DNA of 64,000 nt from CAVWXT01 sp963759115 (GTDB lineage Bacteria; Planctomycetota; Planctomycetia; Pirellulales; Thermoguttaceae): the NCBI GenBank assembly GCA_963759115.1, contig CAVWXT010000005.1, forward strand, positions 2,170,001 through 2,234,000. Reading direction: 5' to 3'. Numbering within the stretch: the first letter of the stretch is position 1; every line of letters starts with the position of its first letter. The notes beneath the pieces were generated by a model. It made no database searches and was not told where the DNA came from. It saw only the letters and a list, made by a program, of their open reading frames with translations. Shown in pieces: positions 9,019 through 19,433 of this stretch. A program made the translations under genes and the position numbers.

Positions 9019-10013
9019 TCACATGTGCAACTCCACCACGTCCTTGATCGTGCAACACGTAGTCGCCCTTGACCTGCGGTGCCGTCGTGGACGGCGGAGC
9101 CCCAGACGCGGGCGAACTTCAGCCCCTCGAGGAAATCCTTGTGGACCATGCCGGCCATCTCCAGCAACTGGCTGCCGCGGCGGAGCGTGAAGGGGCGATC
9201 GCGGTCGGGCTCCTTGGCCGACGGCAGCTTCGAGTAGACGCGGATCACGTCCATCGCCCGGTAGATCGCCGTCCGCAGCGCCTCCAGGCCCGTGCCGTGC
9301 TGGGCCGAGATGACGTACTCGGGGAAGTCCAGCGGCAGAAGCTCGTGCAGCAACTCCAGCCGCTCGGCGGCGCCGGGGGCGTCGATCTTGTTCGGCACCA
9401 GGAACGTCTGCGTGTACGACAGGCCGACGTCCTGCTCGTCGAGCGACGACTTCGCCGCCAGCCGGGTCTTGGTCTGCGCGAGCCGATCGAGCACCTCCTG
9501 GCACTGCTCGATGCCGTTGTCGCTCTCCAGATCGACCATCAGCAGGGCCAGGTCGGCCGCGCGGATCAGCCCGTGCAGGTGCGAATCCATGTAGTCGGCG
9601 GTGATCGGCGGCGTGTCGATCAACTGCACGGTCACGTCTTCCCAGGGCATCATGGCCGGGGCGGGCACGGTGGTGGTGAACGGATACGGCGCCACCTCGG
9701 GCGTGGCCCGGGTCAGGCTGGCGACCAACTGGCTCTTGCCGGCGTTCGGGCCGCCCAGCAGGATCGCCGTGCCCGCGCCTTGCCGCGGGATGCGCAGGCC
9801 GCGGGTCTTCTTGCCGCTGCTCTTCTCGGCGGCCATCTCCTTCTTGATCTTGGCGATCTTCGACTTCAGGTCCGCCTGAAGGTGGTCGGTCCCCTTGTGC
9901 TTGGGGATTTCCTTCAGCATCACCTGGAGGCACTGCAACTCCTCTTCCAGGGTCGCCGCCCGGCGGTAGTTCTCTTCGGCCTTGAGATATTGTTGGGTGA
10001 GATTGGCAGGCAT
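9019..10013 (-). CDS. DRG/Obg-type GTPase with TGS domain (two indels near the end)
   Basis: The N-terminus is a long charged helix (YLKAEENYRRAATLEEELQC). The G domain follows: GGPNAGKSQL (P-loop), IDTPP in place of the usual DTPG, and NKID. A TGS-like end reads FTLRRGSQLLEMAGMVHKDF. Such GTPases are thought to act around the ribosome or RNA; the exact role is unknown. Two single-base insertions near 9079 and 9046 scramble the last 30 codons. Reading ACC/ACG and GAT/GAC as single codons restores a normal ending, DVVELHM. polX lies just downstream on the same strand. Confidence 0.85.
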
Positions 10014-10440
10014 TGTGCAGCCAGGCGACGTGGAATGCTACGATTCAAACCACCTAATCTAACCCACTAACAATAGGAGACCAACCCCTGCCGACGGCAC
10101 AACCGGACCACTAGATCCCACCGGTGGTGTCTATTTTTCCACTAGCAATCGTGGTGTCGGAAGTCCGTCGTTCGGGTGCCGTTTTGTGAAAGGCGACGGC
10201 CGACAGTCTCCTGTGCCCCCACGGCGGGTGGTATACATGCCAGAATCAAGATACAGGCGTATGGTATGAGGGGTCCAGTACACTAACGGTCAAACACCCA
10301 TAGGATCAAGCGGTACGGCGTCGGGGACGGCCCCTTGATACCGTGCCGAGTGGGGCAACTAATCTGGCGTGCCATGTTGAAACCGGAAACCGACTAGCAA
10401 AAATGACGAATCCAGTATAGTGGTTATGACATCTGGACGC
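10014..10440. other. Gene-poor region, no protein gene seen
   Basis: About 430 bases between the GTPase and the candidate small transcription unit. Base composition here looks less GC-rich than in neighbouring genes. Several short self-complementary stretches are visible, such as GGTACGGCG / ACCGTGCC around 10310-10365. I could not match it to RNase P RNA, SRP RNA, tmRNA or a known riboswitch. Confidence 0.35.
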
Positions 10441-10704
10441 CACAATTGGCGAAAGCCCCAGACGAAAGGAGGTGAGAATTATGGCTTGGTTAACCAAGCG
10501 CATAGTGTAGGCGGCCGGGGAAAACAGCCCAGCAATTGCAGGGATCACCACAGCTCGACCGGCGCATAGATACCAATGGACAGGATTGGGATCGAGGAAT
10601 TACCCGAAAGGTGATGTGGGGGTACAAAATGTTTTGGTCATAGGTATAAGCCGCATCGCGGCATCGAAGGCCCATGATCCTGTTCATCATGGGCCAGCTT
10701 TTTT
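10440..10704 (+). ncRNA. Candidate small transcription unit (leader peptide or small RNA)
   Basis: A very strong ribosome binding site, AAAGGAGGTGAGAATT, precedes ATG at 10481 and a nine-codon frame, MAWLTKRIV. About 160 bases later comes a perfect intrinsic terminator on the same strand. Both flanking genes are on the minus strand, so this would be an independent transcript. It could be a small peptide, a regulatory RNA, or the remnant of a mobile RNA element. I found no promoter I trust and no family match. Confidence 0.35.
10669..10704 (+). terminator. Rho-independent terminator
   Basis: A perfect 10-bp stem (GGCCCATGAT / ATCATGGGCC) with a 7-base loop is followed by AGC and six T. No annotated plus-strand gene precedes it, so it marks an unannotated transcript. 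Confidence 0.8.
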
Positions 10705-10812
10705 GCGCTTCCAACACAATAACTTGCCAATTCCCGACAGGGCCGTCAGACTATACAGCTAGGCTGACACAAGATTCCTTACAAACCCGTTACGCACAAA
10801 GTCTGCGAGAAA

Positions 10813-12032
10813 TCACCTCTTCTCCAATTTCCGAAGAATCTTATCTTGCTCCTTCTTTACCTCTTTGCTGTTTTCCTCAAGAAGCCTTTCATTCCTTTCC
10901 TTATCAGTCTGAAGCTTTTTTCCGAGGAGTTTTAGTCCCTGGATCAACTCGGCAGTTTCTTTCCTAGCGACTTCCTTTTTGCGAGCGTCGCTCAACTCTT
11001 CCAGGGCCTTGGCAGCTTCTTTCCTAACACCTTCATCCTCGTGCTGGAGTAGTTTGGTGAGGTCCGGTATGGCCGCGTTCGCATCGGAACCCATTTCCAC
11101 TAGCGCCTGTCGAGCAGCCTCTCGCACATTCTTGTCCTCGTCCGCCACTGCTTTCACAAGCGCTGGGACGGCCTCAAACGCCCTAAGCTCCATTGCCAAG
11201 CGATTGTACTTCCCATAGAGTTTCTGGTGTTTCCATATTTCGCCGATGTTGTACATCGCACGGATTCGGACATGCTTGTCCTTTTCATGTAACGATTCTG
11301 TGAGGGCCGGCAGTGCGTTGGGGCCTATCTCCTCCACAACCTTCTCCACAGCGCTGGAGTCGGCCCGCAGTACCTCGATGAAGGCCGGTTGCGCGGCAGA
11401 GCCTATCGCCACCAAGGCTCGAACAGCGGCCACGCGAAATGTTGGGGACTTATCCTTTGTTTGGGCTACCCATTGGCTCAGCGGTTTTCCTTCATACGTC
11501 GGCTCCGAGTCCTGCCCTGAAATCACAGTGATCGCTGCGTCAACAGTCCGACCACCGCCAGCGCGAAAGGCAAGAATTGCAAGCACGATAATGAGCAGCG
11601 TCCCACTGCCAAAGACCAACCAAACCCAAACGGGCGGTATGTGCTGTCGGTACGACAAGTCAGGCGGCTGAACGGATCGCTGCGTGGGGCAACTGTGCTG
11701 AATCGTCGCTGGTTGTTCGGCGAACTCGCTATTTGGGATCGGTGGCAGTCCGGCGTGACCGAGGCGCTTGTTGGTGGCAACGGACTCAGCCACTTCGCCC
11801 TCGCTCGCTCTCGCACCATCGGCTTGTTCCCCAGACTTGACCGCCACCGCCGTTTGTGCCGTTTCTGGGAATAGCCCCCGAACGTGTTGGGCGGTCGTCC
11901 AGTTTGCGTCCGCGCCCGCCTAACCGGGGTTTCGTGAGACACAACACCGTCGTTGGCAAGCTGCCTTAGAGCAGATGGGGGAACCGGCCCAACGTCTTTA
12001 CCATTGATTCGGTAATACCATTCGGTTGCCAT
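10813..12032 (-). CDS. GYF_2 - transmembrane - HEAT repeat protein (one indel)
   Basis: Residues 1-40 form a GYF_2 domain (EWYYRINGKDVGPVPPSALRQLANDGVVS), a peptide-binding module common in planctomycetes. A variable linker leads to a membrane segment (VWVWLVFGSGTLLIIVLAILAF). An outer or soluble part follows, with HEAT-like repeats (PLSQWVAQ, RVAAVRALVAIGSAAQPAFIEVL, NVREAARQALVEMG, GVRKEAAKALEEL) and ending in a Lys/Glu-rich coiled coil. A lost base near 11915 (an arginine codon missing its third base) splits the GYF part from the rest. Starting at MATEWYY restores one protein of about 406 residues. Probably a membrane scaffold; partner unknown. Confidence 0.75.
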
Positions 12033-12502
12033 CCCACCACCCCCGATTGGCCCACTCCGATACCGAAGAATACTGCCATTTACGATACCCCCGCGCATGG
12101 TGGTTGTCAATTGCCAAGGCGGTAGCGTTTCCGAGAGTGGGATTGCAGCCGAGCTACAGAAGCCACCTCTCAAGTATCGGGCATTCATCGGTTCACTGAT
12201 TCTGCGGGCCTTGGGGCCGGCACCATCCCGGCACTAGACCAGTGCAAAAGAGGGCAACAGAGGGGCAGATTTAGCGACTATTTTCGGCAAATTCAGCATA
12301 CAACATGCCAGCATAAGTCATTACCGCATAAGGGATTACAGTAACTGGTAAGCTGATAAAGATAGGTTATCTAGCCTAATTGCTGAGATTAGGGTAGCCG
12401 TAACCGTTCACGGGGACTGTCCCCTTGCACCGCACATCGCCGTTTTCGGCGGCACAGTGCGGAATCGGTTTGGAGCAGGTCGCCGCTTCGTCGAACGCGG
12501 CC
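12033..12502. other. Intergenic region with a short palindrome
   Basis: About 470 bases without a gene. Near 12410-12430 it contains CACGGGGACTGTCCCCTTG, related to the GGGGACAGGCACC units found at 60.6-60.8 kb. The rest (12190-12400) is comparatively AT-rich and featureless. Confidence 0.4.
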
Positions 12503-13952
12503 CTAGATATTCACTTCCGGCACCAGGTATGGCGCGCGATAGGTGCCTTTGACCAAGGCGTTGGCCGCGGCGTTGTCCTTGAAGCGTTCTTCGCCCGGTA
12601 CGGTCTCCAGCCACGGGCCCAGCGTGATCGTGGGCGCGTCGACGTCGACCTCGTGGGCCTTCAGATGGGCCTCGAACCGATCGAACAGACGGTCCCAAGC
12701 AGGGATTTTCTGGGTTACCTCGCGGATCTCGCTGGCCGAGGCCGTCTTGCCGAGCCGGTAAGAAATGTTGCCGGTGTGGCAAATGCCCGCCGAGATATGG
12801 CCCTCGACGCTTTCGGCGTGGAGCTTTTCGCGCTGGCCGCTCCGCAGCGCGTCGATGAAGTTCTCGAAGTGGAGCCGATCGGGGTCATCCTCAAACTTCT
12901 TGAACTCTTTCCCCTGCTTGTCGAAGACCCGAGCGCCGTGACGCAGCAAAATCGAGCCGCCTTCGCACTGGACGTATGCGCCCACGGTTTCGTTCATGAA
13001 CTTCGGCACCTGGTTCGAGCCCTTCGCCACGCGCATGTCATACATCTCGTAGAGGACCGGGGCCGTGGGGAAGTCGTAATAGATGATCTGCGTGTTGGGA
13101 CAATCGGCCACGTCGTTGAAGACGAACCGCCCGCCGATGCTCATCACCCGCCGCGGCAGGTCGTTCTCGCCCAACAGCCAGCGGGCCACGTCCACCTGGT
13201 GGGCCCCCTGGTTGACCGCGTCGCCGCCGCCCGTGTTCCAGTCGAAGCAGCAATCGTAGTGCAACTGGTCACGGTAGATCGGCAACTTTTGGGCCGGACC
13301 GCACCAGAGGTCGTAGTCGATTTCGGGCGGGATCGCCAGCGGCTCCTTGCGCTTGCCTACGGAAACGCGCGGCTTGTAACAGAAGGCGGTAATGAGCTTG
13401 ATCTTGCCCAGGTTCCCGGCCCGGACCCAATTCGATGGCCGCGCACGTGCCGCGGATCGAACGCTCCTGGGTGCCGCACTGGACGAGGCGATTGTACTTC
13501 CGCGCGGCATTGACCAACTGCCGGCCTTCCCAAATGTAGTGGGACATCGGTTTCTCCACGTACACGTGCTTGCCGGCCTGGCAGGTCCAGATCGTGCCCA
13601 AGACGTGCCAGTACGTCTGCGTGGCATGGGAGAGAACGTCGATATCCTTGCGGTCCAACAAAGTTCGCATGTCGGCGCACTGGTCCGGCGTGCGATGATA
13701 CTTCTTCTCAAATCCCTTGATGCCATCGGCCAACCGGCTACGGTCGGGATCGCAGAGGGCCACAACTTTGACCCTGTCCTGTTCTTCCATGCAGGGAATG
13801 TGGAAATCCACACCGCGGTGCCCCAGTCCGACCACGGCAACACGGATCGTGTCGTTGGCGCCAAAGACCCGCGACGAAACCACCAAAGGCGCACTGATCG
13901 ACGCGGCCGCAACTGACGCCCGCTGCAAGAACTCTCTTCGGGTAATCGACAC
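12503..13952 (-). CDS. Gfo/Idh/MocA family oxidoreductase, Tat-exported (one indel)
   Basis: A secreted NAD(P)-dependent sugar oxidoreductase of the type abundant in planctomycetes. The N-terminus carries a Tat signal (TRREFLQRASVAAASISAPLVV). The nucleotide-binding fold follows (VAVVGLGHRG), then YVEKPMSHYIWEGRQLV with the catalytic-type EKP motif, and a C-terminal domain with NTGGGDAVNQGAHQVDVARWLLG and HTGNISYRLG. GTG at 13952 was chosen because AAAGGAGC lies eight bases upstream. The frame breaks near 13430, where GAA-T-TGG has one extra base (gaa/gat); corrected length is about 482 residues. Likely acts on polysaccharide breakdown products in the periplasm. Confidence 0.85.
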
Positions 13953-14249
13953 GACCAAGCTCCTTTCGCCTAAGGACACCAATTGCCAGCATCTCCGATA
14001 GTTATCTTAGTGTCCGCGGGCCGGGATCGCAACCAACGAGGGATTCGGGCTGCGACGGGCCTGCTCTGGCCACCAATGATGGGTATTTCTGCCTTCTTGC
14101 GAAAACGGGGCAAAGTCCGGCGGCGACTTTGCCGATTATTCCGACGGCGTTGATTGGGATAAGTTTGCGGTAGCATTGCGCAAAACTCGGAAACAACCCA
14201 ACTTGACAAAGAACAGGGGACTGCGGACCGGCGCAGTGACACCACCTCC
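13953..14249. promoter_or_regulatory. Divergent promoter region
   Basis: About 300 bases between the divergently transcribed oxidoreductase and export lipoprotein genes. It must hold both promoters, but no clear boxes, operators or repeats can be named. Confidence 0.35.
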
Positions 14250-15326
14250 ATGACCACACTCAGTTCGGTAGCGCGATCGCTGGGACCGGTGCTGCTGGCG
14301 GTCGGCGGGATGCTCGGCCTGGCAGGCTGTCATGCCGTCGACTTCTACGACCCGTCGCTGCAAAAGCCGGTGCCGCCGGCCCTGGAGCCGCCCCGCGAAC
14401 TCTCCATGATGTCGCTGCCGGCCTATCGCATCGAGCCGCCCGACATCCTGCAACTCGAGATGCTCAAACTGGTCCCCTTGCCCCCCTACCGCATCGAAAT
14501 CTACGACGTGCTGCAAATCCGCGTGCTGGGCACGCCTTCCGATCCGACGCTGGCGATCTACGACTTCTTCCTGGTGGAAGGCGAGGGGATCGTCACCCTC
14601 GGGCCGGCCTACGGCACGGTCCGCGTGGCCGGCATGACCGTCGACGAGGCCACCGAGGCCATCCGCCGCAAGCTCACGGACGTGGGGCTGAAAAATTCCG
14701 ACGTGTCGGTGCAGTTGGCCCGCACCGCCGGCACGCAGCCACTGACGGGCCAGTACCTGATCGCGCCGGACGGCACGATCAATCTGCGTCAATACGGCAT
14801 GTTGCACGTGGCCGGCAAGACGGTCACCGAGGTGCGGCTGGCCCTGCAAAAACACCTCGCGCAGTATTTTGACTCGCCGGAGGTTTCGGTCGACGTGATC
14901 GCCTACAACAGCAAGGTGTTTTACGTGATCACGGAAGGGGCGGGCATGGGCGACAACGTCCGCCGCATTCCGATCACCGGCAACGAGACGGTGTTGGACG
15001 CGGTGAGCCTGATCAACGGTTTGTCGCAGGTTTCCAGCGCCCAAGTGTGGGTGGCGCGGCCGGCGCCGGGCGGGTTCGGCTGCGAGCAGATCCTGCCGGT
15101 CGACTACCTGGCGATCACGCGGGGCGGCTCGACGGCCACCAACTACCAGATCATGCCGGGCGACCGGGTGTACATTGCCGGCGACAACGCGATTGCGTTG
15201 AACAACTGGCTGACGAAGTTGACGGCTCCGGTCGAGCGGCTGTTGGGCGTAGCCTCGCTGGGCACCTCGGCCACGCGTGGTTTCCAGACCCTCGGCCGCG
15301 GCTACAACGCGAACCGACAATTTTAG
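14250..15326 (+). CDS. Wza-type polysaccharide export lipoprotein
   Basis: Family role: outer-membrane or periplasmic export of capsule or exopolysaccharide. The N-terminus is a lipoprotein signal ending LGLAGC, so the mature protein starts at that Cys. The polysaccharide export domain reads LPPYRIEIYDVLQIRVLGTP and VEGEGIVTLGPAYGTVRVAGMT. Two SLBB-type parts follow: YLIAPDGTINLRQYGMLHVAGKTVTE and VFYVITEGAGMGDNVRRIPITG. YRIEPPDILQLEML and YRIEIYDVLQIRVL are near-duplicates 30 residues apart. The frame is intact, 358 residues. No polymerase or Wzc kinase is adjacent; a glycosyltransferase and acetyltransferase lie 8 kb away. Confidence 0.88.
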   Translation: MTTLSSVARSLGPVLLAVGGMLGLAGCHAVDFYDPSLQKPVPPALEPPRELSMMSLPAYRIEPPDILQLEMLKLVPLPPYRIEIYDVLQIRVLGTPSDPTLAIYDFFLVEGEGIVTLGPAYGTVRVAGMTVDEATEAIRRKLTDVGLKNSDVSVQLARTAGTQPLTGQYLIAPDGTINLRQYGMLHVAGKTVTEVRLALQKHLAQYFDSPEVSVDVIAYNSKVFYVITEGAGMGDNVRRIPITGNETVLDAVSLINGLSQVSSAQVWVARPAPGGFGCEQILPVDYLAITRGGSTATNYQIMPGDRVYIAGDNAIALNNWLTKLTAPVERLLGVASLGTSATRGFQTLGRGYNANRQF

Positions 15327-15390
15327 AAACAATAATGGACGTTTAGTGCGGGAATCGCCTAGTGCCCCAACCGTGCTGTGTTGACAGTTT

Positions 15391-15464
15391 GGGTGCCACT
15401 GGCCGCTTGCCGGCCAGTGCAGGAATCGGCCGCAGCACGGGCTGACAAGCAGCCCGTGGCACCC
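15391..15464. repeat. Palindromic repeat family B, copy 1
   Basis: The unit starts GGGTGCCACTGGCCGCTTG and ends with CACGGGCTGACAAGCAGCCC followed by GTGGCACCC, so its outer arms pair. Related copies lie at 36076-36140 and 39242-39304. It sits in the gap after the export lipoprotein gene. Confidence 0.7.
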
Positions 15465-15537
15465 GTCAAGTCAGGTCGGTCGGGGCACTAGACACCGTTT
15501 GTGAAAAGAAGAAACTGACGCCAAAGGACGGAATGCT

Positions 15538-16670
15538 ATGGTTCGTTCTCTAACGCTGCTGAGTGGCATCGTGTTGGTTATCGGACTCGGCGCCATCGTT
15601 TGGGCCGGACCACGGCCTGACCTTCCGCGTCCCTGCCCGAACGGCTGCGTGCCGAATGCGGGGAATTTTGGCTATTTCACCACGACGTGGCGGCAGTGGC
15701 CGGGTGAACGACACCCGGAACAGGATAACCCGATCGGAGTCGGCCGCGAACCTCTTCCCACGCCGGAAGGCCAGGAGCAACTGCCGCTGCCGCCGGTCGG
15801 CGCGCCGTCGAAGCCGCCGGCCGCGGCGCCGAACGGCCCAATTCCGCCGCCGCAGGGAGGCATGAACCTGCCGCCCGAACGATCGCCGATGTCGGACCTG
15901 CCGGCTGAGCCGGCACCGCCAAGCCATCACAGCCGTCGGCCCAGGACGTGCCGCCGGTCGAACCCATCCCGCCGCTTCCTACTCCGGTTCCCGACGATCA
16001 ATTGAAGGAATCGCCCAAACCGAAGGAGCAGGCCGCGCCGAACGTCACGCCGCCGTCTCCTCCCAAAGACGATAAGGAGAAGTTGACGCCCGCATGGCGC
16101 GAGCCCTATGCACCAAACCACGAGGGTTGCCGAACCTGTGCAGGATCCGGTCGTTTCGCCCCGCGGCGTGGTTTCACTGGTGGTCGGCGCCGAGCCGTTG
16201 CGGAACGATTTGCTGCCTGGCGAATCTCATGCCAGCTCGATCGCCGAAACGCCCGCCTCTGCGGCCGCCAAGGTCGAACCGACGTCCTACGCCACGGAAG
16301 ATCCGGTGGTACAACCGGAGGTTCTCACCAGTATCGTCGTTCCGCCCGTCGTGCTCAACGGCTACTGCGTCGTGGAACTGGCCGCAACGGCCGCTGGACG
16401 GCGGGTGACCTTCGCTGGACCGTCGTTTACAAGGGGGGGATTTACCGGTTCTCCGGCCCCACGCAACGGCAGCAGTTCCTGGCCAACCCCGACGCCTTCG
16501 CGCCGGTCAACTCGGGCAACGATCCCGTAGTGTCCGTGGATGAGAATCGTTCGTTGCCTGGCCGGCCGGCCTATTGTGCGATGTACGATGGCCGGCTGTA
16601 CATGTTCTCCAGTGCGGCCACGCAGGCGCGGTTCAACCAGAGCCCGCAACGTTACGCCGCCAGCAAGTGA
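15538..16670 (+). CDS. Exported proline-rich protein with YHS-like ending (three indels)
   Basis: A signal peptide (SLTLLSGIVLVIGLGAIVWA) is followed by RPCPNGCVPNAGNFGYFTTTWRQWP, then a long Pro-rich linker. Near the C-terminus two related modules appear: LNGYCVVELARNGRW...VVYKGGIYRFSGPTQRQQFLANPDAF and PAYCAMYDGRLYMFSSAATQARF. They resemble YHS domains, small modules often linked to metal or redox roles. The frame shifts near 15923, 16105 and 16388; in each case a third codon position is lost or doubled. Joined length is about 377 residues. Function unknown; probably periplasmic. Assignment as one gene is inferred from composition and continuity. Confidence 0.6.
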
Positions 16671-16779
16671 ACGCCTCCCGGCCGGGGTAATTGTCGGCGT
16701 TTGCCCCACCGTATAGCGTCAGGCTCCCCAAGCCGGTAGAATGTCGGGCTGTCGAACTGACTTCCGGGGACGCTTGCTG

Positions 16780-17451
16780 ATGGACCCATTTCGATTGTGT
16801 TTGGCCTTGGGCCCTGTGGCGATGTACCTGCTGTTGCTGGGGGGCCTCAATCTGTCGCGGCGGCCGTTCTTGATGTCCGGCGTGCGCGACGCGGCTTTCC
16901 TGGCGCTGGCCATTTCGGGGTTGGTGATTGTAGGCCCGATCGAGTTGTTCTTTCCGTTTGAAGCGGCATCGCGCTACGGCCCGCCCGTTTGGCTCTTGCT
17001 GCTGGTACTGTATGCCTTGTGCGTGCTGCTGGTGCTGTTGCTGTTGAGGCCGCGGCTGGTGATCTACAACATCTCGGTCGACCGACTGCGCCCGATCTTG
17101 GCGGAACTGGTCAAGCGACTCGATCCGGAAGCGCGGTGGGCGGGAGACAGCCTGGCGCTGCCGGCATTAGGCGTACAATTATACGTCGACGGCTTTCCGG
17201 CGTTCCGCAGCATCTCCTTGGTGTCTGTCGGCGGCAACCAGAGTCAGCCGGGCTGGCGGCGTCTCGACGCGGCCCTCCGTGACGCACTGACTCGGGTGGA
17301 AGTCGTCCGCAATCTGAAGGGTCTGAATCTCATCGGCACGGCCCTGCTGCTCATTGCATTGATCGCCTTGGCCGTTGTGCAGAACCCGCAGGCGGTTGTC
17401 CAATCGCTATGGGACATCGCCCAGGAACTGCTGAAGCTAACGGGACGGTGA
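16780..17451 (+). CDS. Polytopic membrane protein of unknown function
   Basis: A 223-residue protein starting MDPFRLCLALGPVAMYLLLLGGL. Predicted membrane segments: residues 5-22, DAAFLALAISGLVIVGPIELFF, VWLLLLVLYALCVLLVLLLL, and near the C-terminus LIGTALLLIALIALAVV. A soluble domain of about 100 residues sits between the third and fourth segments (SVDRLRPILAELVKRLDPEARW). The frame is intact. No family is recognised. It stands ahead of psd-pssA on the same strand, so a role in the envelope is plausible but unproven. A start 39 bases upstream is possible. Confidence 0.7.
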   Translation: MDPFRLCLALGPVAMYLLLLGGLNLSRRPFLMSGVRDAAFLALAISGLVIVGPIELFFPFEAASRYGPPVWLLLLVLYALCVLLVLLLLRPRLVIYNISVDRLRPILAELVKRLDPEARWAGDSLALPALGVQLYVDGFPAFRSISLVSVGGNQSQPGWRRLDAALRDALTRVEVVRNLKGLNLIGTALLLIALIALAVVQNPQAVVQSLWDIAQELLKLTGR

Positions 17452-17552
17452 ATCCGCATCTTCCCAGACCGCGGGAAACTCGGTACCATAGGGGGGATTC
17501 TTTGGCATCCGTTCCCACCGTGGTGTCCGCGGTTCCCCAATCCTGCCGGCCC

Positions 17553-18548
17553 ATGAGCACAACCGAAACCACGCCAACCCGAGCGGAACCGGAGCCGTTG
17601 CCGGAGAATTTCGTCTCCGTGCAACCGGGGGGTGGGCGGTGCTATCGCCTGGAGTTGGCTTGGGGCCGGGCGCGGCGGTGGTGGCTGAAGCGGTTTCGGC
17701 CCGCTTACGTTCGCCGCATGGTGGCCTTGAGGCAGGGAGAGCCGACCGGCGCCCCGCACGAAATCCTCGATCCCCGCGACTTGAAGTACTGCCGCAATCG
17801 CTGCCGATGCCATTGGGCCCCGGCCGACGATCCGTTCCGTTGGCGCAGCCGTCTGCCGTTTGCGCGGTGGGGCCTGGCCGAACTGCAACTGATGGGTTGG
17901 CCGCTGTTGGCGCTGAGCATCGTGTTGGCCGCCACAGACTATTGGTACCTGGCTGCGGCGCCGGCGGCGCTCTTGTGCCTGATCGTGTACTTCTTCCGCG
18001 ATCCGTTGCGGAGCGTCCCGACCGATCGGGGCGTGTTGGTCGCGCCGCGGATGGCAAGGTGGTTGAGATCGCTCAGTTGGCGCACGACGACTTCATCGGC
18101 GGTCCGGCCGTGCGGATCGGCATCTTCCTCTCGATATTCAACGTACACTTGAATCGTGCCCCGGCCGAGTCTCGCGTGATCGCCTTGCGTTACTCGCCCG
18201 GCGAGTTCCTCAACGCATTGAACCCGCAGAGCGCGTTGCGGAACGAGAATACGTGGATCGGTCTGGAAGAGGAAATGCCTCCGCATCGCCGCCTGATCGT
18301 GCGGCAGATTTCCGGGGCCATCGCGCGGCGGATCGTCTGCGACCTCCAGCCCGGCGAGGTGCTTGCGCGGGCAGAAGATCGGCATGATCAAGCTCGGCTC
18401 CCGCACCGAGTTGATTATCCCCGACACCGAGGACCTGGCGATCGAGGTATGCATCGGCCAGCGTATTCTGGCGGGAACGACCGTTATGGCGAGATACAAG
18501 GGAGAAGGGGGAAGGCGGAAGGCGGAAGGCGGAGTGGACCAACGATAG
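17553..18548 (+). CDS. psd: Phosphatidylserine decarboxylase (two indels)
   Basis: Makes phosphatidylethanolamine from phosphatidylserine at the membrane. The N-terminal half is an unusual charged extension of about 100 residues with a membrane part (LLALSIVLAATDYWYLAAAPAALLCLIVYFF). The decarboxylase core follows: FRDPLRSVP, APADGKVVEI, RIGIFLSIFNVHLNRAP, NENTWIGLE, QISGAIARRIVC. The self-cleavage site is in IGMIKLGSR, where the Ser becomes the pyruvoyl group. The frame shifts near 18042 (third base of a Pro codon lost) and 18366 (gcg/gcc doubled). The last codons run into a short tandem repeat (GGCGGAA units). pssA follows by 60 bases, giving a complete PS-to-PE pair. Confidence 0.88.
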
Positions 18549-18600
18549 AGGCGGGTTCTCACGCATCGAGTGCGTTGCATTCATCATTCATCATTCATCG
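18505..18600. repeat. Short tandem units at the psd/pssA junction
   Basis: Three to four GGCGGAA units around 18508-18536 lie inside the last psd codons. Three CATTCAT units (CATTCATCATTCATCATTC) lie at 18578-18597, just before pssA. They resemble the short-unit arrays at 19.4, 24.8, 42.4 and 54.2 kb. Confidence 0.5.
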
Positions 18601-18609
18601 TTGTCTCCC

Positions 18610-19425
18610 ATGCGTCCCATCCGCACGATTTCCGTATTTCCGACGCTCTTGACGCTGGGGAACCTGATTTGTGGGTTCTTTGCCATCGTGGTGGCGGCGC
18701 GGATCAACGCGCCGAGGGTGGCCGTGGCGCCGGGGGGCATTGACGAGACGTACGACGTGATGCTCAGCGGATGCCTGATCTTCGTGGCGATGGTGTTCGA
18801 CGGTCTGGACGGCTATGTCGCTCGGCTGGCGCGGACATCGAGCGATTTTGGGGCACAGTTGGACAGCCTTTGCGACGTGGTGAGCTTCGGCGTGGCGCCC
18901 GGCTTTCTGTTGGTGAAGATGTGCCCGCAGTTCACCTTGGTTCACAACCAGGCGATGTGGGTGATTGCGGCCGCATTTGCGGCGTGCGCGGCCCTGCGGT
19001 TGGCCCGATTCAACGTCGAGAGCAGCGATGACGACGACCACTTGTACTTCAGCGGATTGCCCAGTCCGGGGGCGGCCGCCGTGGTCGCCGGATTCGCCAT
19101 CGCGTTCTACACGCTTCGCCAGGACGTCAACCCCGTGAAGGTCCGCATCGACGCCGTTCTGCAGGCCATCCTGCCATATTTTGGGCTTCTTGTGGCGTTG
19201 CTGATGGTCTCGCGGATTCGCTATCCGCACATTACGAATCGCTTGCTGCGCGGCCAGCGAAGCTTTGGGCACGTCGTGGCGGTATTGTTTTCCTTCGTGG
19301 CGCTCATCATGCTGCGAGGCTATGCCGTGCCGATCGTGGCCAGCGTCTTCGCGCTGTATGGACCGGTACATCTGGCGTGGGAGTTCTGGGTCCAGCGGCG
19401 GCATCGAGAAGAGCCGTGGTTTTAG
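18610..19425 (+). CDS. pssA: CDP-diacylglycerol-serine O-phosphatidyltransferase
   Basis: Joins CDP-diacylglycerol and serine to make phosphatidylserine, the substrate of the psd product encoded just upstream. The CDP-alcohol phosphotransferase signature is complete: FDGLDGYVARLARTSSDFGAQLDSLCDVVSFG (D-G-x2-A-R-x8-G-x3-D-x3-D). The protein has about seven hydrophobic segments, starting with LLTLGNLICGFFAIVVAA. A TTG three codons earlier could also start it. Length (271 residues) and the intact frame fit the family. The linked CDP-diacylglycerol synthase gene (cdsA) is at 25.6 kb. Confidence 0.93.
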   Translation: MRPIRTISVFPTLLTLGNLICGFFAIVVAARINAPRVAVAPGGIDETYDVMLSGCLIFVAMVFDGLDGYVARLARTSSDFGAQLDSLCDVVSFGVAPGFLLVKMCPQFTLVHNQAMWVIAAAFAACAALRLARFNVESSDDDDHLYFSGLPSPGAAAVVAGFAIAFYTLRQDVNPVKVRIDAVLQAILPYFGLLVALLMVSRIRYPHITNRLLRGQRSFGHVVAVLFSFVALIMLRGYAVPIVASVFALYGPVHLAWEFWVQRRHREEPWF

Positions 19426-19433
19426 AAAGAAGA

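Noticed and set aside
10100..10660. Group II intron or known structured RNA
   Set aside because: I looked for domain V, tmRNA, SRP, RNase P and riboswitch signatures and found none. Only the terminator and small ORF are supported.
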